Assembly: GCF_017491605.1 (NCBI RefSeq)
Contig: NZ_JAFGYY010000019.1
Location: 41,360-105,359 of the forward strand
From: Pseudomonas sp. 30_B
GTDB taxonomy: Bacteria > Pseudomonadota > Gammaproteobacteria > Pseudomonadales > Pseudomonadaceae
Length of the DNA stretch: 64,000 nt
Direction: 5' to 3'
Part shown: in pieces, positions 1-9,400 of the stretch
How the letters are laid out: the number at the start of each line of letters is the position of its first letter
Position numbering within the stretch: the stretch's first letter is position 1
Program-made: the position numbers and the translations under genes
Notes under the pieces: model-generated
What the model saw: only the letters and a program-made list of their open reading frames with translations
Told to the model about the DNA's origin: nothing
Databases searched by the model: none

Positions 1-186
1 GGTCCCTGGCCGGAGTGCCCGCGGGCGCTGACGGAGCCCGTCACCCTGGCGATCGGCCCGGAGGGCGGCTGGATTCCCTACGAGGTGGAAAAACTCCGCG
101 AAGCCGGCCTCGCCCCGGTCCAGCTCGGCGAGCGCATCCTGCGCGTCGAAACCGCCGTCACCGCACTCCTGGCGCGCCTGTTCTAA
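1..186 (+). CDS. RsmE-family 16S rRNA (uracil-1498 N3) methyltransferase, 3' end only
   Basis: The frame is open from the window edge and gives the last 61 residues of a SPOUT-class methyltransferase. The motif IGPEGG (residues 18-23 of the visible part) and the terminal LGERILRVETA, which forms part of the trefoil-knot SAM site, are hallmarks of the RsmE family. A second, complete RsmE lies at 16054-16773, so the genome carries two paralogues. The visible C-terminus differs from that one (WIPYEVEKLREAG against LSDAEVEQAKGAG). Members of this divergent branch adjoin an McpK-type chemoreceptor in P. aeruginosa as I recall, which matches the next gene here. Whether this copy methylates U1498 or another target cannot be told from the fragment. 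Confidence 0.85.
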   Translation, partial: GPWPECPRALTEPVTLAIGPEGGWIPYEVEKLREAGLAPVQLGERILRVETAVTALLARLF

Positions 187-354
187 GCCGGAAACCATGC
201 GGTTTCCGGCTTGAACCGCCAGTCAGAAAATATCCACCAGACGCTTCAGTTCCCGCCCCTGGCGCCGATACCTGCGATACCGGTCGTTCCCACTCTGCGC
301 ATTCCCTGCTCAGCCATGCGTACCGGCCCTGTTCATCGCTGGAGCCCCGCCGCC

Positions 355-2268
355 ATGTTCCGCTGGTTCAACAACCTCAGTGTCAAACTCAAACTCGCCG
401 CAGGCTTCGGCCTGGTGCTGCTGCTCACCTTGCTGATCGCCCTCACCGGCTGGATCAACCTGAGCAACGTGATCAACCGGGGCGACAAGCTCGGCGAGAT
501 TTCCGAACTGGTGGCGGGCGCCAAGGACCTGCGCATTGCCCGTCTGAAGTTCCAGTCCACCCGTGCGCCGGAAGACGCCAAGCTGGTGGTCGACGCCCTG
601 GACCAGCTGGAGCAGCGCCAAAAGGCTATCTCCGCCAAGTTCAGCGAGGCACAGGACCGTCGCAAGCTGGACCAGCAGCAAGAACTGCTCACGGAGTACC
701 GCCGGCTGTATGACGAACTGCTGAAGTCCTTCGCCGCCCGCGATGCCGCCAAGCAGAACCTGATCCACAATGCCGCGCTGATCACCGGCGGCCTGGAGAA
801 GGCCGAACAGAAACTGGTCGCCAGCAGCAGCCTCGAGTCGCCCCGGCAACTGCAGGCGCTGGCCAGCCTGGGCCGCCAGGTGATGGCGGCGCGCTTCCAG
901 GTACTCGCCTACACCAGCGTCGACAATCCCGCGCTGGAGCAGACCGCTGTCAATGGCCTCCAGCAGGCCACCCAGGCCGTGCAGGCAGGCATGCAGAGCG
1001 CTCCGGCCGACCTGGCCACCGACTACCAGAGCGCCCTCGACGCCCTGGCGGCCTATCGGGCGGCGCTCGACACCTATCGCAACGAGGTCAACGCCAGTCA
1101 GTCCGCCCGTGACCGCATGCGCGACAGCGGGGTCCAGATCGAGAAGATCAGCAACGAACTCACCGTCAGCGAAACCGCCAAGCGCGACGCCGGCGTCGCC
1201 CAGGCCAAGACCCTGCTGGGCCTGGCCACACTGATCGCCCTGGTGCTCGGGCTGATTGCCGCGTGGATCATCACCGGGCAGATCGTCAATCCGCTGCGCG
1301 AGGTACTGGGCCACGCCGAACGCATTGCCGACGGCGACCTCTCCCGCGACATCCCCACCAGCCGCTCCGACGAACTGGGTCAGTTGCAGAAGAGCATGCA
1401 GCGCATGAACCTGTCGCTGCGCGAGCTGATCGGCCGCATTCACGACGGCGTGACGCAGATCGCCAGCGCGGCCGAGGAGCTGTCCGCGGTCACCGAGCAG
1501 ACCAGCGCCGGGGTGAACAACCAGAAGAGCGAGACCGACCAGGTCGCCACCGCCATGAACGAAATGGCCGCCACCGTGCAGGAGGTTGCGCGCAACGCCG
1601 AGGAAGCCTCCGAGGCCGCCTCCACCGCCGACCGCCAGGCCCGCGACGGCGAAGGCGCGGTCAACGAAGCGGTCGGGCAGATGGACCGCCTGGCCGGCGA
1701 AGTCGACCGCTCCAACGAGTCGGTGCTCAAGCTCAAGCGCGAAAGCGAGAAGATCGGCAGCGTGCTGGACGTGATCAAGGCCGTGGCCGAGCAGACCAAC
1801 CTGCTGGCGCTCAATGCCGCCATCGAGGCCGCTCGCGCCGGCGATGCCGGCCGTGGCTTCGCCGTGGTGGCCGATGAAGTGCGTGCCCTGGCGCAGCGCA
1901 CCCAGTCCTCCACCGAGGAGATCGAAGAGCTGATCGCCGGCCTGCAGAGCGGCACCCAGCAGGCCGTGCAGATGATGGAGACCAGCCGCGAGCTGACCGT
2001 CAGCACCGTCGACCTGACCCGCCGCGCCGGCGAGCGCTTGGGCGCGATCACCCGCACCGTGTCGACCATCCAGTCGATGAACCAGCAGATCGCCGCCGCC
2101 TCCGAGCAGCAGAGCGCCGTAGCCGAGGAGATCAACCGCAGCGTGATGAACGTGCGCGACATCTCCGAGCAGACCGCCGCCGCCAGCGAGGAAACCGCCG
2201 CCTCCAGCATGGAGCTGGCGCGCCTGGGCAACGAGCTGCAGGTGCTGGTCAGCCGCTTCCGCGTCTGA
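355..2268 (+). CDS. Methyl-accepting chemotaxis protein with ~250-residue helical periplasmic sensor (HBM-like)
   Basis: This transmembrane chemoreceptor signals to a CheA/CheW array. From the ATG at 355 it has 637 residues. A longer frame opens at 211, but its first 48 residues are proline-rich and precede the expected membrane N-terminus, so 355 is preferred. The first membrane segment is about residues 12-35, followed by about 250 helical periplasmic residues, a second segment at about 285-305, a HAMP domain and a cytoplasmic coiled coil. The conserved hairpin tip is near residues 464-525 (EQTNLLALNAAIEAARAG). Periplasmic length and helical character fit the HBM sensor class, as in the alpha-ketoglutarate receptor McpK, but the ligand is inferred only. 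There is no C-terminal CheR/CheB tethering pentapeptide; the protein ends in VSRFRV. A paralogue follows at 2684. Confidence 0.92.
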   Translation: MFRWFNNLSVKLKLAAGFGLVLLLTLLIALTGWINLSNVINRGDKLGEISELVAGAKDLRIARLKFQSTRAPEDAKLVVDALDQLEQRQKAISAKFSEAQDRRKLDQQQELLTEYRRLYDELLKSFAARDAAKQNLIHNAALITGGLEKAEQKLVASSSLESPRQLQALASLGRQVMAARFQVLAYTSVDNPALEQTAVNGLQQATQAVQAGMQSAPADLATDYQSALDALAAYRAALDTYRNEVNASQSARDRMRDSGVQIEKISNELTVSETAKRDAGVAQAKTLLGLATLIALVLGLIAAWIITGQIVNPLREVLGHAERIADGDLSRDIPTSRSDELGQLQKSMQRMNLSLRELIGRIHDGVTQIASAAEELSAVTEQTSAGVNNQKSETDQVATAMNEMAATVQEVARNAEEASEAASTADRQARDGEGAVNEAVGQMDRLAGEVDRSNESVLKLKRESEKIGSVLDVIKAVAEQTNLLALNAAIEAARAGDAGRGFAVVADEVRALAQRTQSSTEEIEELIAGLQSGTQQAVQMMETSRELTVSTVDLTRRAGERLGAITRTVSTIQSMNQQIAAASEQQSAVAEEINRSVMNVRDISEQTAAASEETAASSMELARLGNELQVLVSRFRV

Positions 2269-2283
2269 TCGCCAACCGGATGG

Positions 2284-2316
2284 AAAAGGCCCGCGCAATG
2301 CGGGCCTTTTTCTTTT
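2284..2316 (+). terminator. Rho-independent terminator of the first chemoreceptor gene
   Basis: A perfect 11-bp stem (2284-2294 with 2300-2310, core GGCCCGC/GCGGGCC) with a 5-nt loop is followed by a T-rich tract. It starts 15 bases after the stop codon. Confidence 0.85.
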
Positions 2317-2317
2317 C

Positions 2318-2478
2318 GTAGGGCGTACAACCGTTCGCGGTTGTACGCCGATACACCGTGATCCTGAGTTGGCGCAGGGGTGAGTTCGAAGCGCCCGGTG
2401 ACAGGTTCCCCGGTTGAAGTCCTTCCGGCCGGATGACAAGGCCAAGCGGCGTATAACGTCGAACGTTATACGCCCTAC
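2318..2478. repeat. Inverted pair of GTAGGGCGTA(C/T)AAC palindromic repeats
   Basis: Two hairpins of one family stand in opposite orientation. The first (2318-2350) has a perfect 12-bp stem, 2322-2333 with 2338-2349, and a TTCG loop. The second (2447-2478) has a perfect 12-bp stem, 2448-2459 with 2463-2474, and a 3-nt loop. The reverse complement of the second closely matches the first from GTAGGGCGTA onwards, so the arrangement resembles a BIME-type pair of REP elements. Confidence 0.7.
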
Positions 2479-2494
2479 GCTCCTGTGGAAGCGG

Positions 2495-2518
2495 TTCGCG
2501 AGCAAGTTCGCTCCCACA
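2495..2518 (-). repeat. REP-like element (TGTGGGAGCGAACTTGCTCG type)
   Basis: This reads TTCGCGAGCAAGTTCGCTCC on the plus strand and belongs to the same family as the GTAGGAGCGAGCTTGCTCGC elements elsewhere in the window, with TGTGG in place of GTAGG at the outer end. The 415-base gap between the two chemoreceptor genes holds the terminator, the repeat pair at 2318-2478 and this element. I see no further gene in it. Confidence 0.6.
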
Positions 2519-2683
2519 AGGGCGTATCGTGACCATTTTCATCCTTTAGTTTCCAAAACAGCCGCCGATACCCTCTGACGCACACAGATGCGTCCCGAGA
2601 AAAAACCGCCCCATCTGCCTCCTCCCGATCCTCCCTGCCCCGGGCCGTCGATCCCGTGGCGAAGCCTTTCTGGAGCTTTCGAC

Positions 2684-4261
2684 ATGTACGATTGGTTAGT
2701 AGTCCAGCTGGGACGTCTGAACGTCAGCCTCAAGCTTGTGGTGGGATTCGGCATCCTCCTGTTCCTCACCCTGCTGGTCCTGCTCGGCGGCCTGCGCAGC
2801 CTGGACAACCAGGCCCGGCGCGGCGAACAACTGGCGGCCCTCACCGAACTGAGCAATCTCGGCCAGCAAGCCAACCTCGCCCGCCTGCAATTCGAACTGG
2901 GTGGCGACCGTGCCCAGGCCGAGCGGGTCGAGCAGTACAGCTCGAAGATGCTCGCGCTGATCGAGCGGCGCCTGAGCGGCAGCGACATCGACGCAGCGCA
3001 GCTGAGTGCGGCGCGCCAGGCGGTGGCCGACTACCGTGCGGCCTTCAACGGCCTGAGCCGCTCCGGCGTCACCGCCACGCAGCAGGCGCGCCAGGAGCTG
3101 GACGACGCCAGCCAGGCAATGCTCCGCGCCAGCACCCGCCTGTACGACGATACCCTCCAGCGCAACAGCGAGGAGACCGCCGCAGCCAAGACCCGGCTGA
3201 TCCTCATCGCGGTCCTCGCCCTGGCCTTCGGCCTGCTCTCCGGCTGGGCCATCAACCGGCAGATCGTCCGCCCGCTGCATGAGGCGCTGGAGCTGGCCGA
3301 GTACATCGCAGAAGGCGACCTGTCCCGGGGCCTGGCGCGCGACCTGAACCTGCAGCGCCCCGATGAGCTGGGGCAGCTGCAACGCGTCATGCTGCGCATG
3401 CGCGAGAACCTGGCGCGGCTGATCGGCCAGCTCGGCGGCAACGTCGGGCAACTGGCCACGGCCGCCGACGAACTCTCCGCCGTCACCGAGCAGACCCGCG
3501 CCGGGGTCAATGCCCAGCGCGTGGAAACCGAGCAGGTGGCCAGCGCCATCCACGAGATGGCCGCCACCGTGCAGGAAGTCGCGCGCAACGCCGAGCAGGC
3601 CTCCCTCGCCGCCCGGCAGGCGGACCAGCAGGCCCGCCAGGGCGACCAGGTGGTGCGCGATGCGGTGGCGCAGATCGACCGCCTGGCCAGCGAGGTGGAT
3701 CGCTCCGCCGAGGCCATGGAGTCGCTGCGCCAGGAAAGCGACAAGATCGGCAGCGTGCTGGACGTGATCAAGTCGGTGGCCGAACAGACCAACCTGCTGG
3801 CGCTCAACGCCGCCATCGAGGCGGCCCGCGCTGGTGAGGCCGGGCGCGGTTTTGCCGTGGTGGCCGACGAGGTGCGCGGGCTGGCCAAGCGCACCCAGCA
3901 GTCCACCGCCGAGATCGAGGGCCTGATCGCCGGCCTGCAGCGCGGCGCCCAGGAAGCGGTGGCGCGCATGGACGACAGCCGCCGCCTGACCGGCAGCTCG
4001 GTGCAGCTGACCCGCCGCGCCGGCGAGGCGCTGGGCGAGATCGCCCGTACCGTGGCCGACATCCAGGGCATGAACCTGCAGATCGCCTCCGCCGCCGAAC
4101 AGCAGAGCAGCGTGGCCGAGGAGATCAACCGCAGCGTGGTGCAGGTGCGCGAGATCGCCGAGCAGTCCGCCGCCGCCAGCGAACAGACCGCCAGTTCCAG
4201 CACCGAACTGGCGCGCCTGGGCAACGAGCTGCAAGTGCAGGTGGGCCGCTTCCGCCTGTGA
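2684..4261 (+). CDS. Methyl-accepting chemotaxis protein with short periplasmic domain
   Basis: This is a second chemoreceptor of 525 residues from the ATG at 2684, which follows a GGAG at 2672-2675. An in-frame start at 2588 would add 32 proline-rich residues. Membrane segments are at about residues 18-40 and 170-190, leaving only about 130 periplasmic residues, roughly half the sensor of the upstream receptor. A HAMP domain and a full signalling coiled coil follow, with the same tip sequence EQTNLLALNAAIEAARAGEA. The cytoplasmic halves of the two receptors are very similar (GSVLDVIK, AEQQS.VAEEINRSV), so they probably arose by tandem duplication, with later loss or replacement of part of the sensor. 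It ends in VGRFRL without a CheR-tethering pentapeptide. The ligand is unknown. Confidence 0.9.
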   Translation: MYDWLVVQLGRLNVSLKLVVGFGILLFLTLLVLLGGLRSLDNQARRGEQLAALTELSNLGQQANLARLQFELGGDRAQAERVEQYSSKMLALIERRLSGSDIDAAQLSAARQAVADYRAAFNGLSRSGVTATQQARQELDDASQAMLRASTRLYDDTLQRNSEETAAAKTRLILIAVLALAFGLLSGWAINRQIVRPLHEALELAEYIAEGDLSRGLARDLNLQRPDELGQLQRVMLRMRENLARLIGQLGGNVGQLATAADELSAVTEQTRAGVNAQRVETEQVASAIHEMAATVQEVARNAEQASLAARQADQQARQGDQVVRDAVAQIDRLASEVDRSAEAMESLRQESDKIGSVLDVIKSVAEQTNLLALNAAIEAARAGEAGRGFAVVADEVRGLAKRTQQSTAEIEGLIAGLQRGAQEAVARMDDSRRLTGSSVQLTRRAGEALGEIARTVADIQGMNLQIASAAEQQSSVAEEINRSVVQVREIAEQSAAASEQTASSSTELARLGNELQVQVGRFRL

Positions 4262-4361
4262 TCCCTGAACCGGTCAGTGCGCCCGCGCCGGCCGACAAGG
4301 GCAGGACAGTTGTCATGCGCATGGCGTAGGATCGGTCACTCGCCATATAGGGAGAGTGACC

Positions 4362-4790
4362 ATGCGCCCGCTGACCATCGACCTCGACGAACTGGCCTTC
4401 GCGCTCGATACCCAGGGTATCGATCACTACCTGGACCTGTTCAGCGGCCAGGTGCTGCTGATCCCCGAAGACGACCCGGACCCCGAGCTGGCCGAACTGC
4501 TGCACCGCGAGCCGGAACGCCTGCTGCCCATCGAACCGCTGAGCAGCGGCCAGTCGCTGGAGCTGATGCGCGATTTCCTGCGCGACGTGCCCGATCCCCA
4601 CGCCTATTCCGCCCTGGCCAATGCCATCGAGGGACGCAAGCCGTTCAAGGCCTTCCGTCATGTGCTGATGGGCTATCCGGAGCTGCTCCAGGCCTGGTAC
4701 GCATACCAGGCCGAGCGCCTGCGCGAGTGTGCGCTGGACTGGCTGGCGGATAACCACATTCAGCCGGCGACGCGGAGTGCCATGTTGTAG
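4362..4790 (+). CDS. UPF0158 family protein
   Basis: This is a 142-residue acidic cytoplasmic protein of the UPF0158 family, whose members have no established function. I recognise the overall pattern from the P. aeruginosa protein next to the McpK gene: IDLDELAFALD at the start, an acidic LIPEDDPDPELAELL segment, the IEPLSSGQSLELMRDFL motif and ALANAIEGRKPFKAFR towards the C-terminus. The ATG at 4362 is preferred because the GGAG at 4351-4354 lies 7 bases upstream. A GTG two codons earlier (4356) is too close to that site. There is no signal peptide or membrane segment. The gene lies 100 bases after the second chemoreceptor gene and may be transcribed with it. Confidence 0.8.
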   Translation: MRPLTIDLDELAFALDTQGIDHYLDLFSGQVLLIPEDDPDPELAELLHREPERLLPIEPLSSGQSLELMRDFLRDVPDPHAYSALANAIEGRKPFKAFRHVLMGYPELLQAWYAYQAERLRECALDWLADNHIQPATRSAML

Positions 4791-4862
4791 TTGGCAATGC
4801 CCCCACGCCGAGCCTCGATGTAGGGCGGCGCAGATCGTCGGGGTTCGCGCAGGAGTTCCCCT

Positions 4863-4909
4863 GTAGGAGCGGGCCATGCCCGCGATCGCGCCCATGGGGC
4901 GCTCCTACA
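4863..4909. repeat. REP-type palindrome
   Basis: GTAGGAGCG...CGCTCCTAC ends flank an internal GGCCATGCCCGCGATCGCGCCCATGG core. It sits between the UPF0158 gene and the terminator of oprM. A very similar element occurs at 39202-39250. Confidence 0.7.
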
Positions 4910-4929
4910 GGTCAGCCCCGCAGCCCCCC

Positions 4930-4953
4930 GTAGGAGCGGACTCCGTCCGCGAT
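4930..4953 (+). repeat. REP-type element (GGACTCCGTCC core)
   Basis: A single GTAGGAGCGGACTCCGTCC-type unit whose inner part (GCGGAC TCC GTCCGC) is itself palindromic. Related units are at 42297-42378 and 54758-54781. Confidence 0.65.
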
Positions 4954-4981
4954 TGGCCGCCCCCGCGTATCCCGCACAAAC

Positions 4982-5018
4982 AAAAACGCCGCCCCGAGGG
5001 GCGGCGTTTTCATTTTCC
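4982..5018 (-). terminator. Terminator of mexAB-oprM (bidirectional)
   Basis: The stem AAAACGCCGCCCC/GGGGCGGCGTTTT with a 3-nt loop has T-rich flanks on both strands. It lies 12 bases beyond the oprM stop and can also stop transcripts arriving from the plus strand. Confidence 0.85.
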
Positions 5019-5030
5019 AACCAGTAACGA

Positions 5031-6479
5031 TCAGCCTTGCGGCGCCTCGTTGGAGATCGGCTTGGCTTGCGCCGCGCTTTCGCTCCAGCCGCCACCGAGG
5101 GCCTTGTACAGGTTGACCTCGCTGGTCAGCTGGTTCAGGCGGTCGCTGATCAGCTGCTGCTGGGCGCTGTACAGCGAGCGCTGGGCATCGAGCAGGGTCA
5201 GGTAGTTGTCCACCCCGGTGCGGTAGCGATGATCGGCCAGGCGATAGTAGCGGTCGCTGGCGTCCACCAGCGCCCGCTGCGCCTGCAGCTGCTCGCCGAA
5301 GGTACCGCGGGCGGCGAGGCCGTCGGCGACTTCGGAGAAGGCCGTCTGGATGGCTTTCTCGTACTGCGCCACGTTGATGTCCTTCTGCACCTTGGCCAGG
5401 TCCAGGCTGGCCTGCAGTGCACCGGCGTTGAAGATCGGCAGGCTGATGGACGGCTGGAACAACCAGCTGCCGGAACCGCCGTCGAACAGCCCGGAAAGGT
5501 CCGGGCTCAGGCTGCCGGCATTGGCGGTCAGGCTGATACGCGGGAAGAACGCCGCACGCGCCGCGCCGATGTTGGCGTTGGCGGCCTTGAGCTGGAGCTC
5601 GGCCTGGATGATGTCCGGGCGACGTTGCAGCAGGTCGGACGGCAGGCCCGCCGGTACGGTGGCCAGCAGGTCGTCGGACAGATCGCCGCCCTTGGGCAGG
5701 TCGGCCGGCAGGCCGGAGCCGAGCAGCAGCACCAGGGCGTTCTGGTCCTGGGCGACCAGGCGCGTGTACTGCGTCGAGATCGCGCGGGCACGCTCCACCG
5801 AGGTCTGCGCCTGGGCCAGGTCCAGTGCCGAGGCGGCACCCACCTCGTGGCTGCGCTTGGTCAGGTCGTAGCTTTTCTGGTAGGTCGCCAGGGTGTTGCG
5901 GGCCAGCTCCAGCTGGGCCTGGTCGGCACGCAGCGTCAGGTAGGCGTTGGCGACGTTGGCCACCAGGCTGGTCTGGGTGCTGCGGCGCGCCTGTTCACTG
6001 GCGAAGTAGGTTTCCAGCGCCTGGTCGCGCAGGGCACGCAGGCGGCCGAACAGGTCGACTTCCCAGGCGGTGACGCCCAGAGTCGCGCCGTACTGGCTGG
6101 TGATGGTCGAATGACCGGTCTGCGACAGATCGCCCGGCACGTGCTGGCGCGAGCCGCTGGCGTTGGCATCTACCGCCGGGAACAGGTCGGCCCGCTGGAT
6201 GCGGTACTGCGCCCGGTAGGCTTCGATGTTCAACGCGGCGACGCGCAGGTCGCGGTTGTTCTCCAGCGACACTTCGACCAGACGCTGCAGCTGCGGGTCC
6301 TTGAAGAACTCGCGCCAGCCGATGTCAGCGCCGGCGTTGGCCGGTTTCGCCGCATCGTAGGCTTCGCCCTGCGGGTAGGCCGCGGCCACGGGCGCTTCGG
6401 GGCGCTCGTAGTCGGGGATCAGCGAGCAGCCGGACAACACGCCGGCGGCAATCGCAAGGGACAAGAGGGACTTTCTCAT
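5031..6479 (-). CDS. oprM: Outer-membrane efflux channel OprM
   Basis: This is the outer-membrane channel of the MexAB-OprM tripartite RND efflux pump (TolC family). The 482 residues begin with a lipoprotein signal ending in LSGC, with the lipidated cysteine at residue 18. The mature part carries the two repeated OEP halves, with GWREFFKDPQL near the start and LLQRRPDIIQAE in the middle, as in NodT-type channels. Its length matches OprM of P. aeruginosa within a few residues. The gene starts one base after the mexB stop, so it is translated from the mexA-mexB-oprM message, and it is followed by a strong terminator. Confidence 0.97.
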   Translation of the reverse strand: MRKSLLSLAIAAGVLSGCSLIPDYERPEAPVAAAYPQGEAYDAAKPANAGADIGWREFFKDPQLQRLVEVSLENNRDLRVAALNIEAYRAQYRIQRADLFPAVDANASGSRQHVPGDLSQTGHSTITSQYGATLGVTAWEVDLFGRLRALRDQALETYFASEQARRSTQTSLVANVANAYLTLRADQAQLELARNTLATYQKSYDLTKRSHEVGAASALDLAQAQTSVERARAISTQYTRLVAQDQNALVLLLGSGLPADLPKGGDLSDDLLATVPAGLPSDLLQRRPDIIQAELQLKAANANIGAARAAFFPRISLTANAGSLSPDLSGLFDGGSGSWLFQPSISLPIFNAGALQASLDLAKVQKDINVAQYEKAIQTAFSEVADGLAARGTFGEQLQAQRALVDASDRYYRLADHRYRTGVDNYLTLLDAQRSLYSAQQQLISDRLNQLTSEVNLYKALGGGWSESAAQAKPISNEAPQG

Positions 6480-6480
6480 A

Positions 6481-9400
6481 TCAATGGCCCTTCTCGGTGG
6501 CTTCCTGTTCCTTGGACGCGGCGTCCTTGAACAGGGTGCTCACCACCACATAGAACAACGGCACCCAGAAGATCGCCAGGACGGTCGCAGTGACCATGCC
6601 GCCGATCACGCCGGTACCAATCGCGTGCTGGCTGCCCGAGCCTGCACCGGAGGAAATCGCCAGCGGCACCACGCCGAGGATGAACGCCAGGGAGGTCATG
6701 ACGATCGGACGCAGACGCATCCGGCACGCCTCGATGGCCGCATCGACGATGCGCTTGCCCTCGCGCTCGTGCAGCTCCTTGGCAAACTCCACGATGAGGA
6801 TCGCGTTCTTCGCCGACAGGCCGATGGTCGTCAACAGGCCCACCTGGAAGAACACGTCGTTGGACAGGCCGCGCATGGAGGTCGCCAGCAGCGCACCGAT
6901 CACACCCAGCGGCACCACCAGCATCACCGAGAACGGAATCGACCAGCTCTCGTACAGCGCCGCCAGGCACAGGAACACCACGATCAGCGACAGGGCATAG
7001 AGCGCCGGTGCCTGGGAGCCGGACAGGCGCTCCTCGTAGGACAGGCCGGTCCAGGCGTAGCCGACGCCCTTGGGCAGTTGCTGGACGATCTCCTCGACCG
7101 CCGCCATGGCCTCACCGGTACTGCGGCCCGGAGCCGGCTCACCGAGGATTTCCATGGCCGGCACGCCGTTGTAGCGCGCCAGCTTGGGCGAGCCGTAGCT
7201 CCACTCGCCGCTGGCGAAGGCACTGAACGGCACCATCGCACCCTTGTCGTTGCGCACATACCACTTCTCCAGGTCTTCCGGGCTCATCCGCGCATTCGGG
7301 CGCCCCTGCAGGTAGACCTTCTTCACCCGGCCACGATCGATGAAGTCGTTGACGTAGCTCGAACCCCAGGCGATGGACAGGGTGCTGTTGATGTCGGCGA
7401 GGGAGACACCCAGCGCGCTGGCCTTCTCGTCGTCGATCAGTAGCTTGTACTGCGGTTCGTCGTTCAGGCCGTTGGGACGCACGCGTTGCAGCGCCGGATG
7501 CTTCGCGGCAAGACCGAGGAACTGGTTGCGCGCCTGCATCAGCACGTCGTGACCGACGCCGGCCTGGTCCTGGAGGAAGATGTCGAAGCCCACGGCGTTA
7601 CCCAGTTCGAGCACCGCCGGCGGGGCGAAGGCGAACACCATCGCATCCTTGAAGGTGAAGAAATGCTTCTGGGCGCGCTGGGCGAGGGCGAACACGCTGT
7701 TATCCGCGCCCGGACGCTCTTCCCACGGCTTGAGCATGATGAATGCCATGCCCGAGCTCTGGCCGCGGCCGGCGAAGTTGAAGCCGGTCACGGTGAACAC
7801 CGAGGCCACCGAGCTGCTTTCCTTGTCCAGCAGGTACTCGCGCATGGAGTCCACCACCACCTGGGTACGCTCGGCGGACGAGCCGGCCGGGGTCTGTACC
7901 TGGGCGAACAGCACGCCCTGGTCCTCGTCGGGTAGGAACGCGGTGGGAATGCGGGTGAACAGGTAGACCATGCCGCCAAGAATCAGCACGTACATCAGCA
8001 GGTACGGGATGCGGTGCTTGAGAATCGACGACACGCCACGCTCGTAGCCGTGGGTGGTGGAGAGGAACATGCGGTTGAACCAGCCGAAGAAACCGCGCTT
8101 GTGCTCGCCGTGGTCGCCCTTCTCGATGGGCTTGAGCATGGTGGCGCAGAGCGCCGGGGTCAGGATCAGCGCCACCAGCACCGACAGGGCCATGGCCGAG
8201 ACGATGGTGATGGAGAACTGGCGGTAGATCACCCCGGTGGAGCCGCCGAAGAAGGCCATCGGCAGGAACACCGCCGAGAGCACCAGGGCGATACCCACCA
8301 GCGCGCCCTGGATCTGGCCCATGGACTTGCGCGCCGCTTCCTTGGGCGACAGGCCTTCCTCGGCCATCACCCGCTCGACGTTCTCCACCACCACGATGGC
8401 GTCGTCCACCAACAGGCCGATCGCCAGCACCATGCCGAACATGGTCAGGGTGTTGATCGAGAAACCGAAGGCGGCGAGCACGCCGAAGGTGCCCAGCAGG
8501 ACCACCGGCACGGCGATCGTCGGGATCAGCGTGGCGCGGAAGTTCTGCAGGAACAGGTACATCACCAGGAACACCAGCAGGATCGCCTCGCCCAGGGTCT
8601 TCACCACCTCATGGATGGAGGCGGAGACCACCGGGGTGGTGTCGTACGGGTAGACGATCTTCATGCCCTGCGGGAAGAACGGCTCCAGGGTCTTCAGGGT
8701 GGAGCGGATCGCCTTGGCGGTATCCAGCGCGTTGGCGCCGGTGGCCAGCTTGATCGCGATACCCGAGGCCGGCTTGCCGTTGAACTGGGCGTTGATGCTG
8801 TAGTCCTGGCCGCCCAGGGCCACGTCGGCGACGTCCTTCAGGCGGACCTGGGAGCCGTCGGCGTTGACCCTGAGAAGAATCTCCTTGAACTGCTCGGCGC
8901 TCTGCAGGCGGGTCTTGCCGATGATGGTGGCGTTGAGCTGCTGGCCCTTGACCGCGGGCAGGCCGCCCAGCTGGCCGGAGGATATCTGCACGTTCTGCGC
9001 CTGGATCGCCGCCTTCACGTCGCCCGGGGTCATCTGGTAGCTGTTGAGCCTGGCCGGGTCCAGCCAGATGCGCATGGCGTACTGCGAACCGAACACCTGG
9101 AAGTCGCCCACACCGGCGGTCCGCGACAGCGGGTCCTGGATGTTGGAGACGATGTAGTTCGACAGGTCTTCCTTGGTCATGCTGCCGTCGGTGGAGACGA
9201 CGCCGACCACCATCAGGAAGTTCTTCACCGCCTTGGTCACGCGGATGCCCTGCTGCTGCACTTCCTGCGGCAGGAGCGGCGTGGCCAGCTGCAGCTTGTT
9301 CTGCACCTGGACCTGGGCGATGTCAGGGCTGGTGCCCTGGTCGAAGGTCACGGTGATGGTCATGCTGCCGTCGGAGTTGGACTCCGAGGAGATGTAGCGC

